Shown here: in pieces, positions 24,035 to 32,140 of the stretch
Numbering within the stretch: the first letter of the stretch is position 1
Layout of the letters: the number at the start of each line of letters is the position of its first letter
Source of the DNA: an uncultured Adlercreutzia sp.
GTDB lineage: Bacteria > Actinomycetota > Coriobacteriia > Coriobacteriales > Eggerthellaceae
DNA: 46,517 bases
Direction: 5' to 3'
NCBI GenBank assembly: GCA_902478715.1
Contig: CABSMC010000011.1
Location: 1 to 46,517, forward strand
Program-made: the position numbers and the translations under genes
The notes under the pieces: model-generated
What the model was told of the DNA's origin: nothing
Database searches by the model: none
What the model saw: the letters and a program-made list of their open reading frames with translations, nothing else

Positions 24035-25357
24035 TCAGGCATCGCCTTCAGGGACGAGATAAGGGGAGAACGTGCTGACGAAGGCGGGGGCAACGAGCAG
24101 CTGCAGACGCGTCCCTGTCTCCTCATGGCTCTCTGAGATGATATGGCAGCGCTCGTGGGCCAGCGACACCAAGTCGCCCCGCTGATAGGGAATAAGCACG
24201 TCCAGCTTGGCGTCGGCGGCCGAGGCGGCCTGGGCAATGGCACCCACGAGCCCCTCTATGCTCTCGCCGGTGCGAGCGGACACGAACTGGGCGCTCGGAT
24301 AGCGCCTTTTAAGGCCGGCCAGCGTCTCGGCGTCCAGCAGATCGCATTTGTTGAAGGTGGCGATCGTGGGAATGCTTTGGGCCCCTATCTGGTCGAGCAC
24401 CTCGCACACAGCCTCGATCTGCCCCTCGAACTCCGGCGAGGAGGCATCGATCACGTGCAGGATAAGGTCGGCTCCGGTGATTTCGTCGAGCGTCGACTTG
24501 AAGGCCTCGACCAGCGTGGTGGGCAGCTTTTGGATGAAGCCGACGGTATCGGTGACGGTGACCTCGCGGCCCTCGGGCAGCTCGAACTTGCGGGTGGTGG
24601 AGTCCAGCGTGGCGAAGAGCTTGTCGTAGCTGAGCACATCGGCCCCGGTGAGCCGGTTGATGAGCGAGCTTTTCCCGGCGTTGGTGTAGCCGGCCAGCGC
24701 CACTTTGAACATGCCGCTGCCGTACCGGCTCTCCCTCTGCAACGAGCGCACGTCGGACAGGCGCTCAAGCTCGCGGCGAATGCTCGTGATGCGCTTGCGC
24801 ACCATGCGGCGGTCCACTTCCAACTGGCTTTCGCCCTCACCGAAGCGGGATCCCACGCCGCCTCCCATGCGGTTCGAAGCGAGGTGGGCCCACATGCCGC
24901 GCAGGCGCGGGTACAGGTACTGGTTCTGGGCGAGGCGCACCTGCAGGCGCCCCTCCTTGGAGGTGGCGTGCAGGGCGAAGATGTCCAGAATGAGGGCCGT
25001 GCGGTCGATGACCTTCACGGACTTGTCCATGACCTTCTCCAGATTGGCCTGCTGGGAAGGCGTCAGCTCATCGTCGAAGATGACGAGGTCGGCCTCGCGC
25101 GACCGTGCCAGCTCGGCGATTTCGTCGGCCTTGCCCGTGCCGACGAAGGTGCGCGGGTTGGGCGCGTCCAAGCGCTGGGTCGTCGTGGCCACCACATCGG
25201 CTCCGGCCGTATCGGCCAGACGTTCCAGCTCGGCCAGGGAAGATTCCAAGGGCCACGGCAGCCCCGGGCGCTCGACGCCCACGAGAACGGCGCGCTCGCG
25301 GCGCTTCTCGGCCTTGGTGGCCGGACCCTTTTGGATGACGGATTCGTATTCGGTCAT
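24035..25357 (-). CDS. hflX: Ribosome-associated GTPase HflX
   Basis: Predicted 440-residue GTPase that binds the large ribosomal subunit and splits stalled or stress-inactivated ribosomes. The N-terminal HflX domain has the NPRTFVGTGKADEIAEL motif and the DRTALILDIFALHATSKEG-like signature; residues about 160-205 form a helical arm (RLRGMWAHLASNRMGGGVGS). The G domain has GYTNAGKSS (near 220), the switch region with DTVGFIQKLP, and NKCD. A C-terminal domain follows. AAAGGAG lies 6 bases before the ATG. It has its own extended -10 promoter and a 120-base leader with a three-codon ORF, listed separately. HflX relatives in mycobacteria and Listeria confer macrolide/lincosamide tolerance. Confidence 0.95.
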   Translation of the reverse strand: MTEYESVIQKGPATKAEKRRERAVLVGVERPGLPWPLESSLAELERLADTAGADVVATTTQRLDAPNPRTFVGTGKADEIAELARSREADLVIFDDELTPSQQANLEKVMDKSVKVIDRTALILDIFALHATSKEGRLQVRLAQNQYLYPRLRGMWAHLASNRMGGGVGSRFGEGESQLEVDRRMVRKRITSIRRELERLSDVRSLQRESRYGSGMFKVALAGYTNAGKSSLINRLTGADVLSYDKLFATLDSTTRKFELPEGREVTVTDTVGFIQKLPTTLVEAFKSTLDEITGADLILHVIDASSPEFEGQIEAVCEVLDQIGAQSIPTIATFNKCDLLDAETLAGLKRRYPSAQFVSARTGESIEGLVGAIAQAASAADAKLDVLIPYQRGDLVSLAHERCHIISESHEETGTRLQLLVAPAFVSTFSPYLVPEGDA

Positions 25358-25377
25358 AGCATGCTCCTTTGCTTCAA

Positions 25378-25423
25378 GTAACGACGGATCCCATGAGGGG
25401 AAGGCGGTGCAAGTGGTCGTTAC
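25378..25423 (-). promoter_or_regulatory. Inverted repeat in the hflX leader
   Basis: Eight-base arms GTAACGAC (minus strand 25423-25416) and GTCGTTAC (25385-25378) enclose 30 bases. The first arm overlaps the stop codon of the upstream ORF at 25420-25431, and the second arm ends 8 bases before the hflX ribosome binding site. Ribosome occupancy of the upstream ORF would therefore stop the arms from pairing. A second small hairpin (CGGCG-TTG-CGCCG on the plus strand, 25456-25468) lies before the ORF. Confidence 0.45.
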
Positions 25424-25431
25424 AGGCGCAT
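25420..25431 (-). CDS. Candidate three-codon leader ORF (MRL) of hflX
   Basis: On the minus strand TAAGGAG (25446-25440) is followed after 8 bases by ATG CGC CTG TAA. In-frame ATG and GTG codons lie just upstream (25437, 25440) but are too close to the ribosome site. The ORF would encode Met-Arg-Leu only and ends 62 bases before the hflX ATG. Such short leader ORFs can control downstream genes by ribosome stalling. Existence as a translated unit is inferred from the ribosome site and its position. Confidence 0.4.
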   Translation of the reverse strand: MRL

Positions 25432-25482
25432 GAGCATCACTCCTTAATCGTGGCGCGGCGTTGCGCCGATGAAACGGGGGCT

Positions 25483-25491
25483 ATCATAGCA
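25483..25491 (-). promoter_or_regulatory. Probable hflX promoter (extended -10)
   Basis: On the minus strand TG-C-TATGAT forms an extended -10 element 22 bases past the dapF stop codon. The -35 region is poor (TTCTCC, 16-base spacing), which is acceptable with an extended -10. A start near 25476 gives a leader of about 120 bases. Confidence 0.45.
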
Positions 25492-25512
25492 CAACAGCAG
25501 CGCCGGAGAAGC

Positions 25513-26436
25513 TCACGGCAGCACAATGGTTCCCGAGAAGCTCTCCGTTGCCGGCCCCGTCATGGATATCGTGCCATCCTCGTTCCAGCAGATGTGCAGT
25601 AGGCCGCCGCTCAACAGGAGATCGTTCTCTCTGCCGGCCCGACCGGTGAGGCAGGCGGCCGTGTTAGTGGCGCAGGCGCCGGTGCCACAGGCCAAGGTCT
25701 CGCCGCAGCCCCTCTCCCACACGCGCATGGCGATGCCCTCATCGGTGACGGAGGCGAACTCGACGTTGGTTTTCTCGGGAAATACGGGATGCGTCTCGAA
25801 GAAGGGACCGGGAAGATCGATGCGCAGGGTCGAGAGGGATTTCTCAGCGCCTGCGGGGAACAGCTCGTCGGGCAATGCCGCCCAATCGTCCACGAGGCAG
25901 ACGGCGTGGGGGTTTCCCATGGAGACGCAGACGAATTCGAAGGCTCCCCACGGCGAATCGAGGCGCAGATGCCCCGCATAGGGCGCCCCATCGGTCGCGC
26001 GGGAGTCCGGCGCGGCATCGACGGGCACGAGCGCGGGATCCAAGATGGGCGCGCCCATGTTCACGGTCGCCTCGGTCATCCTCCCCTCCGCATCCACGGA
26101 AAAGGCGATAGGGCGCGGGCCGGCCAGGGTGTCGGCCACGAGGCTGCCCGAGGCAACGTCCGCCAGCTTGCGATCGACGAGGTACTTGGCGAAGCAGCGC
26201 ACGCCGTTGCCGCACATTTGGGCCAAGGTGCCGTCGGCGTTGATGTAGTGCATGTAGCCGTCTCCCTCTTCCGAGAGAGCCGGCCGCACGAGGATGACGC
26301 CGTCGGCGCCAATGCCGAAGTGACGGTCGCACAGATACGACACCTGGGCATCGGTCAGCTTGAGGGCTCGATCTCGATCGTCGATGAAGACGAAATCGTT
26401 GCCGAGACCGTGCAATTTGGCGAAGGACAACTCCAT
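25513..26436 (-). CDS. dapF: Diaminopimelate epimerase
   Basis: Predicted 307-residue enzyme that converts LL- to meso-diaminopimelate for lysine and peptidoglycan synthesis. The N-terminus KLHGLGNDFVFIDD is diagnostic. The two catalytic cysteines are C75 in MCGNGVRCFAKYL and C250 in LACGTGACA. Length is slightly above the usual 275 because of an insertion around residues 150-165 (RATDGAPYAGHLRLD). The start follows AAGGAGCG. It is the last gene of a spoVS-miaB-miaA-dapF row. Confidence 0.95.
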   Translation of the reverse strand: MELSFAKLHGLGNDFVFIDDRDRALKLTDAQVSYLCDRHFGIGADGVILVRPALSEEGDGYMHYINADGTLAQMCGNGVRCFAKYLVDRKLADVASGSLVADTLAGPRPIAFSVDAEGRMTEATVNMGAPILDPALVPVDAAPDSRATDGAPYAGHLRLDSPWGAFEFVCVSMGNPHAVCLVDDWAALPDELFPAGAEKSLSTLRIDLPGPFFETHPVFPEKTNVEFASVTDEGIAMRVWERGCGETLACGTGACATNTAACLTGRAGRENDLLLSGGLLHICWNEDGTISMTGPATESFSGTIVLP

Positions 26437-26503
26437 GGGACGCTCCTTTTTGGCGGCAATTGAGGGGGGCGGAAGCTCTCCTCAACGACCCGGAAGGGCC
26501 GCT

Positions 26504-27454
26504 TCAACCATGGTAGGCGTCCAATGTTTCCAACTGGGAAAGAATCTCGGCGGCCACGGCTTCGGCATCGCCGACATCGGCGTTCACCCAGCGGATACGC
26601 TTATCGCGGCGGAACCACGTACGTTGGCGCTTGCCGTAGCGGCGCGTGGCCGTCTTGATGGCCTGCACGGCCTCCTCTAGCGTGATGTTCCCATCCAGCG
26701 CCTCGACGATCTCCTTGTATCCGATGGCCTGGGGCGCCGTGACGCCGTCGCGGAATCCGGCGGTCAGCAGGTTCTGCACCTCGTCGACGAGCCCTGCGGC
26801 CACCATGGCATCGACCCGGGCGTCGATGCGCTCGTTCAGGATAGCCGGCTCCACGGCCAGCCCGAATTGCACGGCTGGAACGAAGGGCGCCACGGTGGCG
26901 AGCCGCTGTTTCTGCTCGGCGTAGCTGGCACCCTCCTCCAAAAGCTCGAAGGCACGCACGACGCGCCGAACGTTGTTGGGGTGGATGACGGCGGCGCTTG
27001 CGGGATCGCGCGCTTCCAACGCCTCCCACAGGGCCTGGTTGCCGTGTACCTCCGCGTAGGCGGTCCAGCGTTCGCGGACGGGGTTTTCCACCTGGTCGCC
27101 CTTGGGGAAGGTGAAGTCGTCGATGGCCGCCTGCACGTACTGGCCGGTGCCGCCGCAGAGCACCGCTCTCTTGCCGCGGGCGTCAATATCGCGAATGCAG
27201 TGCCGGGCGAACGCCTGGAACAGGGCCGCCGAGTAGGGCTCGCCGGGATCAACGAGATCGAAGCCGTGATGGGGCACGCGGCGCTCAGATGCGGGAAGCT
27301 TGCCCGTGCCGATGTCCATGCCCCGGTAGATCTGCATGGAATCGGCGCTCACCACTTCCCCGCCGAGGCGCTCGGCGACGATCTGGGCCGCGTCGGTCTT
27401 GCCCGAGGCCGTTGGCCCCACGATGGCGATGACGGGTGCGGAAAGCTCAAGCAT
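26504..27454 (-). CDS. miaA: tRNA dimethylallyltransferase
   Basis: Predicted 316-residue enzyme that adds the dimethylallyl group to A37 of tRNAs reading UNN codons. The P-loop GPTASGKT is at residues 13-20, followed by SADSMQIYRGMDIGTGKLP, HHGFDLVDP and GGTGQYVQAAIDDF, all conserved in MiaA. MiaB, encoded immediately upstream, methylthiolates the same base, and the two genes overlap by 8 bases, so the modification pathway is translated as a unit. Confidence 0.95.
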   Translation of the reverse strand: MLELSAPVIAIVGPTASGKTDAAQIVAERLGGEVVSADSMQIYRGMDIGTGKLPASERRVPHHGFDLVDPGEPYSAALFQAFARHCIRDIDARGKRAVLCGGTGQYVQAAIDDFTFPKGDQVENPVRERWTAYAEVHGNQALWEALEARDPASAAVIHPNNVRRVVRAFELLEEGASYAEQKQRLATVAPFVPAVQFGLAVEPAILNERIDARVDAMVAAGLVDEVQNLLTAGFRDGVTAPQAIGYKEIVEALDGNITLEEAVQAIKTATRRYGKRQRTWFRRDKRIRWVNADVGDAEAVAAEILSQLETLDAYHG

Positions 27455-28805
27455 GGACGATCGTGCCCGAGAGATACCAGGTGCGGGCTTCCTCGATGGT
27501 CACGGGCACGATGCGCCCCACCAAAGACGCCGCGTCCGCACCAGCGGGCACCGGCGCGTGAACGGTCTGGTTCTTGGGGCTCTTGCCGGCCAAGATGGAA
27601 TCGTCGCGCTTGGACGTGCCCTCGACCAGCACGGGCACCGTGGCGCCGAGCTCCGTCTGGTTCGCCTCGAAGGCCTTACGTTGGACGAGATCCACGAGAC
27701 GGTCGAAGCGCTCCTGGATGACCTCGCGGGGCGTGTCGTCGTCCATCTCCGCAGCAGGGGTCCCCTCGCGCTTGGAGTAAATGAACGTGAACACCTGGCT
27801 GTAGCCGACTTCCTCCACGAGGCGATAGGTGTCCATGAAGTCCTCTTCGGTCTCGCCGGGAAATCCCACGATGATGTCCGTGGACAGGGCGATGTCGGGA
27901 CGGGCGCGGCGAAGCTTCTCGATAAGGCCGAGATAGTGCTCGCGGGTGTAGCGGCGGTTCATGGCCGAGAGGATGCGGTTCGAGCCCGACTGCACGGGAA
28001 GGTGCAGCGCCGGCATGAGCGAGGGCAGCGTGGCGAACAGCCCGATGACCTCGTCGGTGAGATCCTTCGGATGGCTCGTCGCGAAGCGGAGCCGCTCGAT
28101 GCCCGCGGCGTTCACGGCCCGAAGGACATCCGCGAATCGCGGATCGCCGTAGAGGTCGCGCCCATAGGAGTTCACGTTCTGCCCCAGCAGCGTGATCTCC
28201 TTGACGCCCGCTTCCACATAGGAGCGCGCCTCGGCGGCGATGTCGTCCAGGGGCCGCGACTTCTCGCGCCCGCGGACGTAGGGCACGATGCAGTAGGAGC
28301 AGAAATTGTTGCATCCCACGGTGATGGGCAGCCATGCCGCCCAGTCGTGCTCGCGCACCGTGGGCAGGGCGGAGGAGAACTCCGCTCCCCCCTCGATCAC
28401 CTCGGCGGCGCGGCCGTGCTGCTCGATGGCGCGTCGGAGAAGCCCCGGCAAAGAGCCCAGATTGTGAGTGCCGAAAACCACATCGAGATGGGGAAGCGCC
28501 GCAAGCAGCTTGTCGCCGTCGCGCTGGCCGATGCAGCCGCCCACGGCGATGTAGCGCTTGTCAAGGGGCGTGCCGTCGCGCAAGGGAACGTTCTTCATGG
28601 AGGCGACCTGCCCGTAGAGCCTCGTGTCGGCAGCCTCGCGGACGCAGCACGTCATGAACACGACGATGTCCGCCTCCTCGATGGTTTCGACGGGCAGCGA
28701 GCCCAGGCCCTCCAGCATGCCGGCGACCCGCTCGGAATCGTGCTTGTTCATCTGGCAGCCGAAGGTGTGGATGCAGAAACGAGTTCCCTCGAAGACGTTG
28801 CTCAT
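27447..28805 (-). CDS. miaB: tRNA-2-methylthio-N6-dimethylallyladenosine synthase
   Basis: Predicted 452-residue radical SAM methylthiotransferase. The N-terminal UPF0004 domain provides cluster ligands in HTFGCQMNKHDSE and MTCCVREAAD; the radical SAM cluster is bound by CNNFCSYC (C-x3-C-x2-C, near residue 165), followed by YVRGREKSRP. A TRAM domain closes the protein (about 375-450). ATG 28805 is selected because GAGGG precedes it at 8 bases; the open frame further up to 29117 runs antisense to nothing meaningful and overlaps spoVS. It starts 11 bases after the spoVS stop. Confidence 0.95.
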   Translation of the reverse strand: MSNVFEGTRFCIHTFGCQMNKHDSERVAGMLEGLGSLPVETIEEADIVVFMTCCVREAADTRLYGQVASMKNVPLRDGTPLDKRYIAVGGCIGQRDGDKLLAALPHLDVVFGTHNLGSLPGLLRRAIEQHGRAAEVIEGGAEFSSALPTVREHDWAAWLPITVGCNNFCSYCIVPYVRGREKSRPLDDIAAEARSYVEAGVKEITLLGQNVNSYGRDLYGDPRFADVLRAVNAAGIERLRFATSHPKDLTDEVIGLFATLPSLMPALHLPVQSGSNRILSAMNRRYTREHYLGLIEKLRRARPDIALSTDIIVGFPGETEEDFMDTYRLVEEVGYSQVFTFIYSKREGTPAAEMDDDTPREVIQERFDRLVDLVQRKAFEANQTELGATVPVLVEGTSKRDDSILAGKSPKNQTVHAPVPAGADAASLVGRIVPVTIEEARTWYLSGTIVHA

Positions 28806-28816
28806 AGTAAAACCCT

Positions 28817-29149
28817 CTAATGAACCGCGGCCGCATCGACAACCGAGGCGATCGCGGCGGTGCCCCGCGGCTCGACGGCGAAGCGGATGGCCGTGCGGTA
28901 CTCGCCGTCGATGACGATGTCCGCGAAGGAGGGGATGCAGCAGATCTCGATGCCCACCGGCGAGAGGAACCCGCGGGAGATGGCCACGGCTTTCACAGCC
29001 TGGTTCACCGCACCGGCCCCCACGGCTTGAATCTCCACCGACGCCCCGTCTTTGATCATGCCGGCGATGGCGCCGGCAACGGAGGCGGGAGACGATTTGG
29101 AGGATACTTTGAGGCACCCGATGGAGGGCTTGGTTTCAGTGGTAGACAC
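28817..29149 (-). CDS. spoVS: Stage V sporulation protein S homologue
   Basis: Predicted 110-residue protein of the SpoVS family, an Alba-like fold believed to bind nucleic acid. Residues about 10-95 match: LKVSSKSSPASVAGAIAGMI, VEIQAVGAGAVNQAVKAVAI and GIEICCIPSFADIVIDGEYR. SpoVS proteins end near residue 86; here there are short extensions at both ends. GTG 29149 is chosen because AAGGA lies 7 bases upstream. In Bacillus spoVS follows rny-ymdB and affects sporulation; homologues are common in bacteria that do not sporulate, so no sporulation role should be read into it. Confidence 0.9.
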   Translation of the reverse strand: MSTTETKPSIGCLKVSSKSSPASVAGAIAGMIKDGASVEIQAVGAGAVNQAVKAVAISRGFLSPVGIEICCIPSFADIVIDGEYRTAIRFAVEPRGTAAIASVVDAAAVH

Positions 29150-29231
29150 AGCTGGTCCTTGTCGTTTGTGGTGCGGTTCTTCTCTGGATGTGGTTCGTTT
29201 AGCGGGCGCCCGTGGCGCCTTCAGCCCGAAT

Positions 29232-29260
29232 ATTCTACCTGTTGCACCCGAGTGGCGCAA
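29232..29260 (-). promoter_or_regulatory. Promoter of spoVS-miaB-miaA-dapF
   Basis: On the minus strand TTGCGC (29260-29255) and TAGAAT (29237-29232) are separated by exactly 17 bases, 83 bases upstream of the spoVS start and just past the stop codon of the GHKL gene. The leader holds a GC-rich hairpin (GGCGCC-CGT-GGCGCC, 29205-29219). Confidence 0.6.
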
Positions 29261-29274
29261 CCGCGCGCGCTTCC

Positions 29275-30360
29275 TTAGAGCGACGTGCGGATGGGAACGG
29301 TGATGCGGATGGCTTCCTGACCCACGATGACCTCCGCCTCGCCCACCGCTTCCAGATAATACGTTTCCGCCACGGGCTCCATGAGCCGGCCGATGCCGCG
29401 CTTCAGCGCATCGATGTCCTCGGGAGCCAGACGCAGGGAGCGGGCGTTCTTGGAATTTCGTCGGCGCTCGGATGGGCGATGGGCCTGCCGCGGGAACGAT
29501 TCGGCGGCCAAACGCTCGGTTAAGGGGTCGAGCGCAACGATGGCCCCGTCGAGAATGCGTCGGGCCGAGCGCTCTGAGAGCGGCAGCCCCAGGGCCTCGC
29601 AGCGGTCCGCGAGGTCATCGGGGCCGGCGGCCAGGGCGAGGCGCTTGACGAGGGGGATTCCCGCGCCGTCGCCCCCGAAGGCGCGCACAGCCGGGGAGAG
29701 CGAGGCGAGGCCCAGTTGGTACAGCGTCGCCGCCACCTCCACCGGGGTGCCGAGGTACACGGAGAGGTCGCCGCGGTGTTCCAAGGCGAATTCCGCGGCC
29801 GTGCGCACGATGTTCTTGGGGCCGCGCATCGCCCACGAGCCGGAAGGCTCCTGCTCGAAACGGGGAAACGTCGACTGATCCGCCTTCTCGGCGAGGCTTT
29901 CGGTGTCGGTGGCGACCGTGAGGCTGGTGCCGAGCCCCGGCGCCGATTGCAGCACCCGGGCCTCTTCGGCGTTCACGGAGATGGAGTAAAGGGCCATGCC
30001 GCGCCCGTGCATGCCCCACTTGTCCATATGCGCGCTATCGAGCTTCGAAGTGACGCGCGGTTCGAAGATGCGCTCGTGCTGGGCAGCGGGAATGCCCTGT
30101 CCGTCGTCGAGGACGGTGAGCAGACGTTCGTTGCCGGTCTTCTGAGTGGCGAGGAAGATGCGGCTGGCGCCGGCGTCGCGGGCGTTGCGCAGAAGCTCGA
30201 TGACCACGTCCTCGCTCGAGCGGATGTCCTGGGCGGCCTGGCGTCGTTCGGCCTCGGAGGACCGGAGGCGGACGAAGCCGTCTCCGAGGTCGTCCTCGAC
30301 CCGGAGACGGCTCTCGCCGCACACATCGTCTATGAAATCGCTGAGGGTATCGCCTTCCAT
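29275..30360 (-). CDS. Stand-alone GHKL-type ATP-binding protein
   Basis: Predicted 361-residue soluble protein whose first 140 residues form a GHKL (Bergerat) ATPase domain. The N box has E55, N59 and D62 in VIELLRNARDAGAS, the G1 box is DDGQGI (85-90), and the G2 box is GMHGRGMALYSI (116-127). RVTSKLD (102-108) resembles the TSK of MutL. No histidine-phosphorylation domain, receiver, MutL dimerisation domain or topoisomerase domain is visible in the remaining 220 residues, which are mostly helical. It starts 3 bases after rny and takes the position that ymdB has in Bacillus. Function not known; an Hsp90/MutL-like ATPase working on RNA decay or a kinase-less partner are the options. Confidence 0.75.
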   Translation of the reverse strand: MEGDTLSDFIDDVCGESRLRVEDDLGDGFVRLRSSEAERRQAAQDIRSSEDVVIELLRNARDAGASRIFLATQKTGNERLLTVLDDGQGIPAAQHERIFEPRVTSKLDSAHMDKWGMHGRGMALYSISVNAEEARVLQSAPGLGTSLTVATDTESLAEKADQSTFPRFEQEPSGSWAMRGPKNIVRTAAEFALEHRGDLSVYLGTPVEVAATLYQLGLASLSPAVRAFGGDGAGIPLVKRLALAAGPDDLADRCEALGLPLSERSARRILDGAIVALDPLTERLAAESFPRQAHRPSERRRNSKNARSLRLAPEDIDALKRGIGRLMEPVAETYYLEAVGEAEVIVGQEAIRITVPIRTSL

Positions 30361-30363
30361 GGC

Positions 30364-31935
30364 CTACTTGGCGTAGTCGACCGCACGGCTCTCGCGGATG
30401 ACGACGACTTTCACCTGGCCCGGATACTGCATCTCGTTCTCGATCTGCTGGGCGATGTCGTGGGCCAAAACGACGGATTCGGCCTCGTCCACCACTTCCG
30501 GCTCTACCATGACGCGAACCTCGCGCCCGGCCTGGATGGCATAGGTGCGCTCGACGCCCTTGTGGGAGTTCGCGATCTCCTCCAGCTTCTCGAGGCGCTT
30601 CACGTAGGCGTCCAGCGTCTCCTTACGGGCGCCGGGGCGGGCGGCGGAGATGGCGTCGGCTGCCTGGATGAGCACATCGACGACGGAGGTTGCCTCCACG
30701 TCGTTGTGATGGGCCTCGATAGCGTGGACGATTTCGGGGCGCTCGCCGAAGCGACGGGCCAAATCGGCGCCGATGACGGCGTGGCTGCCCTCGACCTCGT
30801 GGTCGACGGCCTTGCCGAGGTCGTGCAAAAGGCCCGCTCGCTTGACGGGGATGGGATCGAGTCCGAGCTCGGAGGCCATGACCGAGGCCAGATAGGCCAC
30901 TTCGAGCGAGTGGTTCAGCACGTTCTGGCCGAACGAGGTGCGATAGCGCAAACGTCCCAGGGTGTTGACGAGCTCCGGGTGAAGATCGTGGATGCCCGCA
31001 TCGAACGTGGCCTGCTCGCCGGCCTCGTGCACCCGTTGGTTCACCAGCTTGACGGCCTTGTCGTACATCTCCTCGATGCGCGCGGGATGGATGCGTCCGT
31101 CGGCGATGAGGTTCTCCATGGTGACGCGGCCGATCTCGCGGCGCACCGGGTCGAAGCAGGAGATGGTGACGCACTCGGGCGTGTCGTCGATGATGAGGTT
31201 CGTGCCAGTCAGCTGCTCGAAAGAGCGGATGTTGCGGCCCTCGCGGCCGATGATGCGGCCCTTCAGATCGTCGGAGGGGATATGGATGGTGGACACCGTG
31301 CTCTCGGCGGAATGGTCGGCGGCCACGCGCTGGATGGCGAGGCTCAAGATCTCGCGGGCCTTCTTGTCCGCCTCGGCCTTGGTGCGCGTCTCGGCATCAC
31401 GGATGATGACGGCCGATTCGCGGGTGACCTCGTCGTGGATAGTCTCCAGCAGCTCCTCTTTGGCCTCCTGGGGGCTCATGCCCGCAGCGCGCTCGAGGGC
31501 CTGGTTGATCTCGATCTGGGCCTCCTCGCGATGGCGCTCGATGGCGTTCTCGGCCTCTTCGACATCGCGCTCGCGGCGCTCGACTTGTCCCTGCAAAGAC
31601 GAGAGCTGGTGCTCGCGGGCATCCAGGGACTCGACGCGGCGATCGAGGGATTCCTCGCGCTGGGCGATGCGGTTCTCAGCGGAGCGCACCTCGCGCATGC
31701 GCTCCTTGTTCTCCTTCTCCATCTCCTGCTTGTAGCGAAGGGCCTCGTCCTTGGCTTCCACGGCGGCTTCACGTCGGAGCGTCTCGGCTTGCTTCTTGGC
31801 ATCCTCGACCAGGCTTGCGGCCTCGCGGGCAGCGTTCTTGGATGAGGAGCTGGCAATGAGTCGGTTGACGATGAAACCGAGGACCAGGCCGATGACGATA
31901 GCGACGATCAAGAGCACGATCGTGATGGGATCCAT
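30364..31935 (-). CDS. rny: Ribonuclease Y
   Basis: Predicted 523-residue membrane-anchored endoribonuclease that starts mRNA decay. An N-terminal membrane helix (about 4-25) leads to a long coiled coil (30-200), a KH domain with GRIIGREGRNIRSFEQ near residue 223, and an HD domain with HDLGKAVDHE near 375. Length and order are typical of Firmicute-type RNase Y. AAAGGAGG precedes the ATG. A 205-base region with three hairpins separates it from recX. Confidence 0.96.
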   Translation of the reverse strand: MDPITIVLLIVAIVIGLVLGFIVNRLIASSSSKNAAREAASLVEDAKKQAETLRREAAVEAKDEALRYKQEMEKENKERMREVRSAENRIAQREESLDRRVESLDAREHQLSSLQGQVERRERDVEEAENAIERHREEAQIEINQALERAAGMSPQEAKEELLETIHDEVTRESAVIIRDAETRTKAEADKKAREILSLAIQRVAADHSAESTVSTIHIPSDDLKGRIIGREGRNIRSFEQLTGTNLIIDDTPECVTISCFDPVRREIGRVTMENLIADGRIHPARIEEMYDKAVKLVNQRVHEAGEQATFDAGIHDLHPELVNTLGRLRYRTSFGQNVLNHSLEVAYLASVMASELGLDPIPVKRAGLLHDLGKAVDHEVEGSHAVIGADLARRFGERPEIVHAIEAHHNDVEATSVVDVLIQAADAISAARPGARKETLDAYVKRLEKLEEIANSHKGVERTYAIQAGREVRVMVEPEVVDEAESVVLAHDIAQQIENEMQYPGQVKVVVIRESRAVDYAK

Positions 31936-31981
31936 GGCTGTTTCCTCCTTTCATCTGGGCTTTCATACCCATTTCATGTCA

Positions 31982-32005
31982 TAAAAAATGCCCGTGGCCG
32001 GGCAT
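31982..32005 (-). terminator. Terminator after recA-recX
   Basis: On the minus strand a perfect 7-bp stem (ATGCCCG with CGGGCAT, loop GCCA) is followed by TTTTTTAT, a clear intrinsic terminator. It lies 136 bases after the recX stop and 47 bases before the rny start. Confidence 0.8.
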
Positions 32006-32053
32006 GAGCATAACTGCGCGAAGATACGAGGAATATGAAATTCTCTATCTTGA

Positions 32054-32119
32054 GTGCCCGGGAGGGCACGTATGCTCTAAAGCCACGGCTCACAGTATAG
32101 CGTAAGGCCGCGGCTTTAG
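32054..32119. repeat. Two further hairpins between recX and rny
   Basis: A stem GTGCCC/GGGCAC (32054-32069, loop GGGA) and a longer one CTAAAGCCACGGC/GCCGCGGCTTTAG (32077-32119, 12 of 13 pairs, 17-base loop) stand upstream of the terminator. Neither has a T run on the minus strand. They may stabilise the recX 3' end or belong to an rny leader. Confidence 0.55.
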
Positions 32120-32140
32120 ACAGACTCTAGTGGGTTTGTG

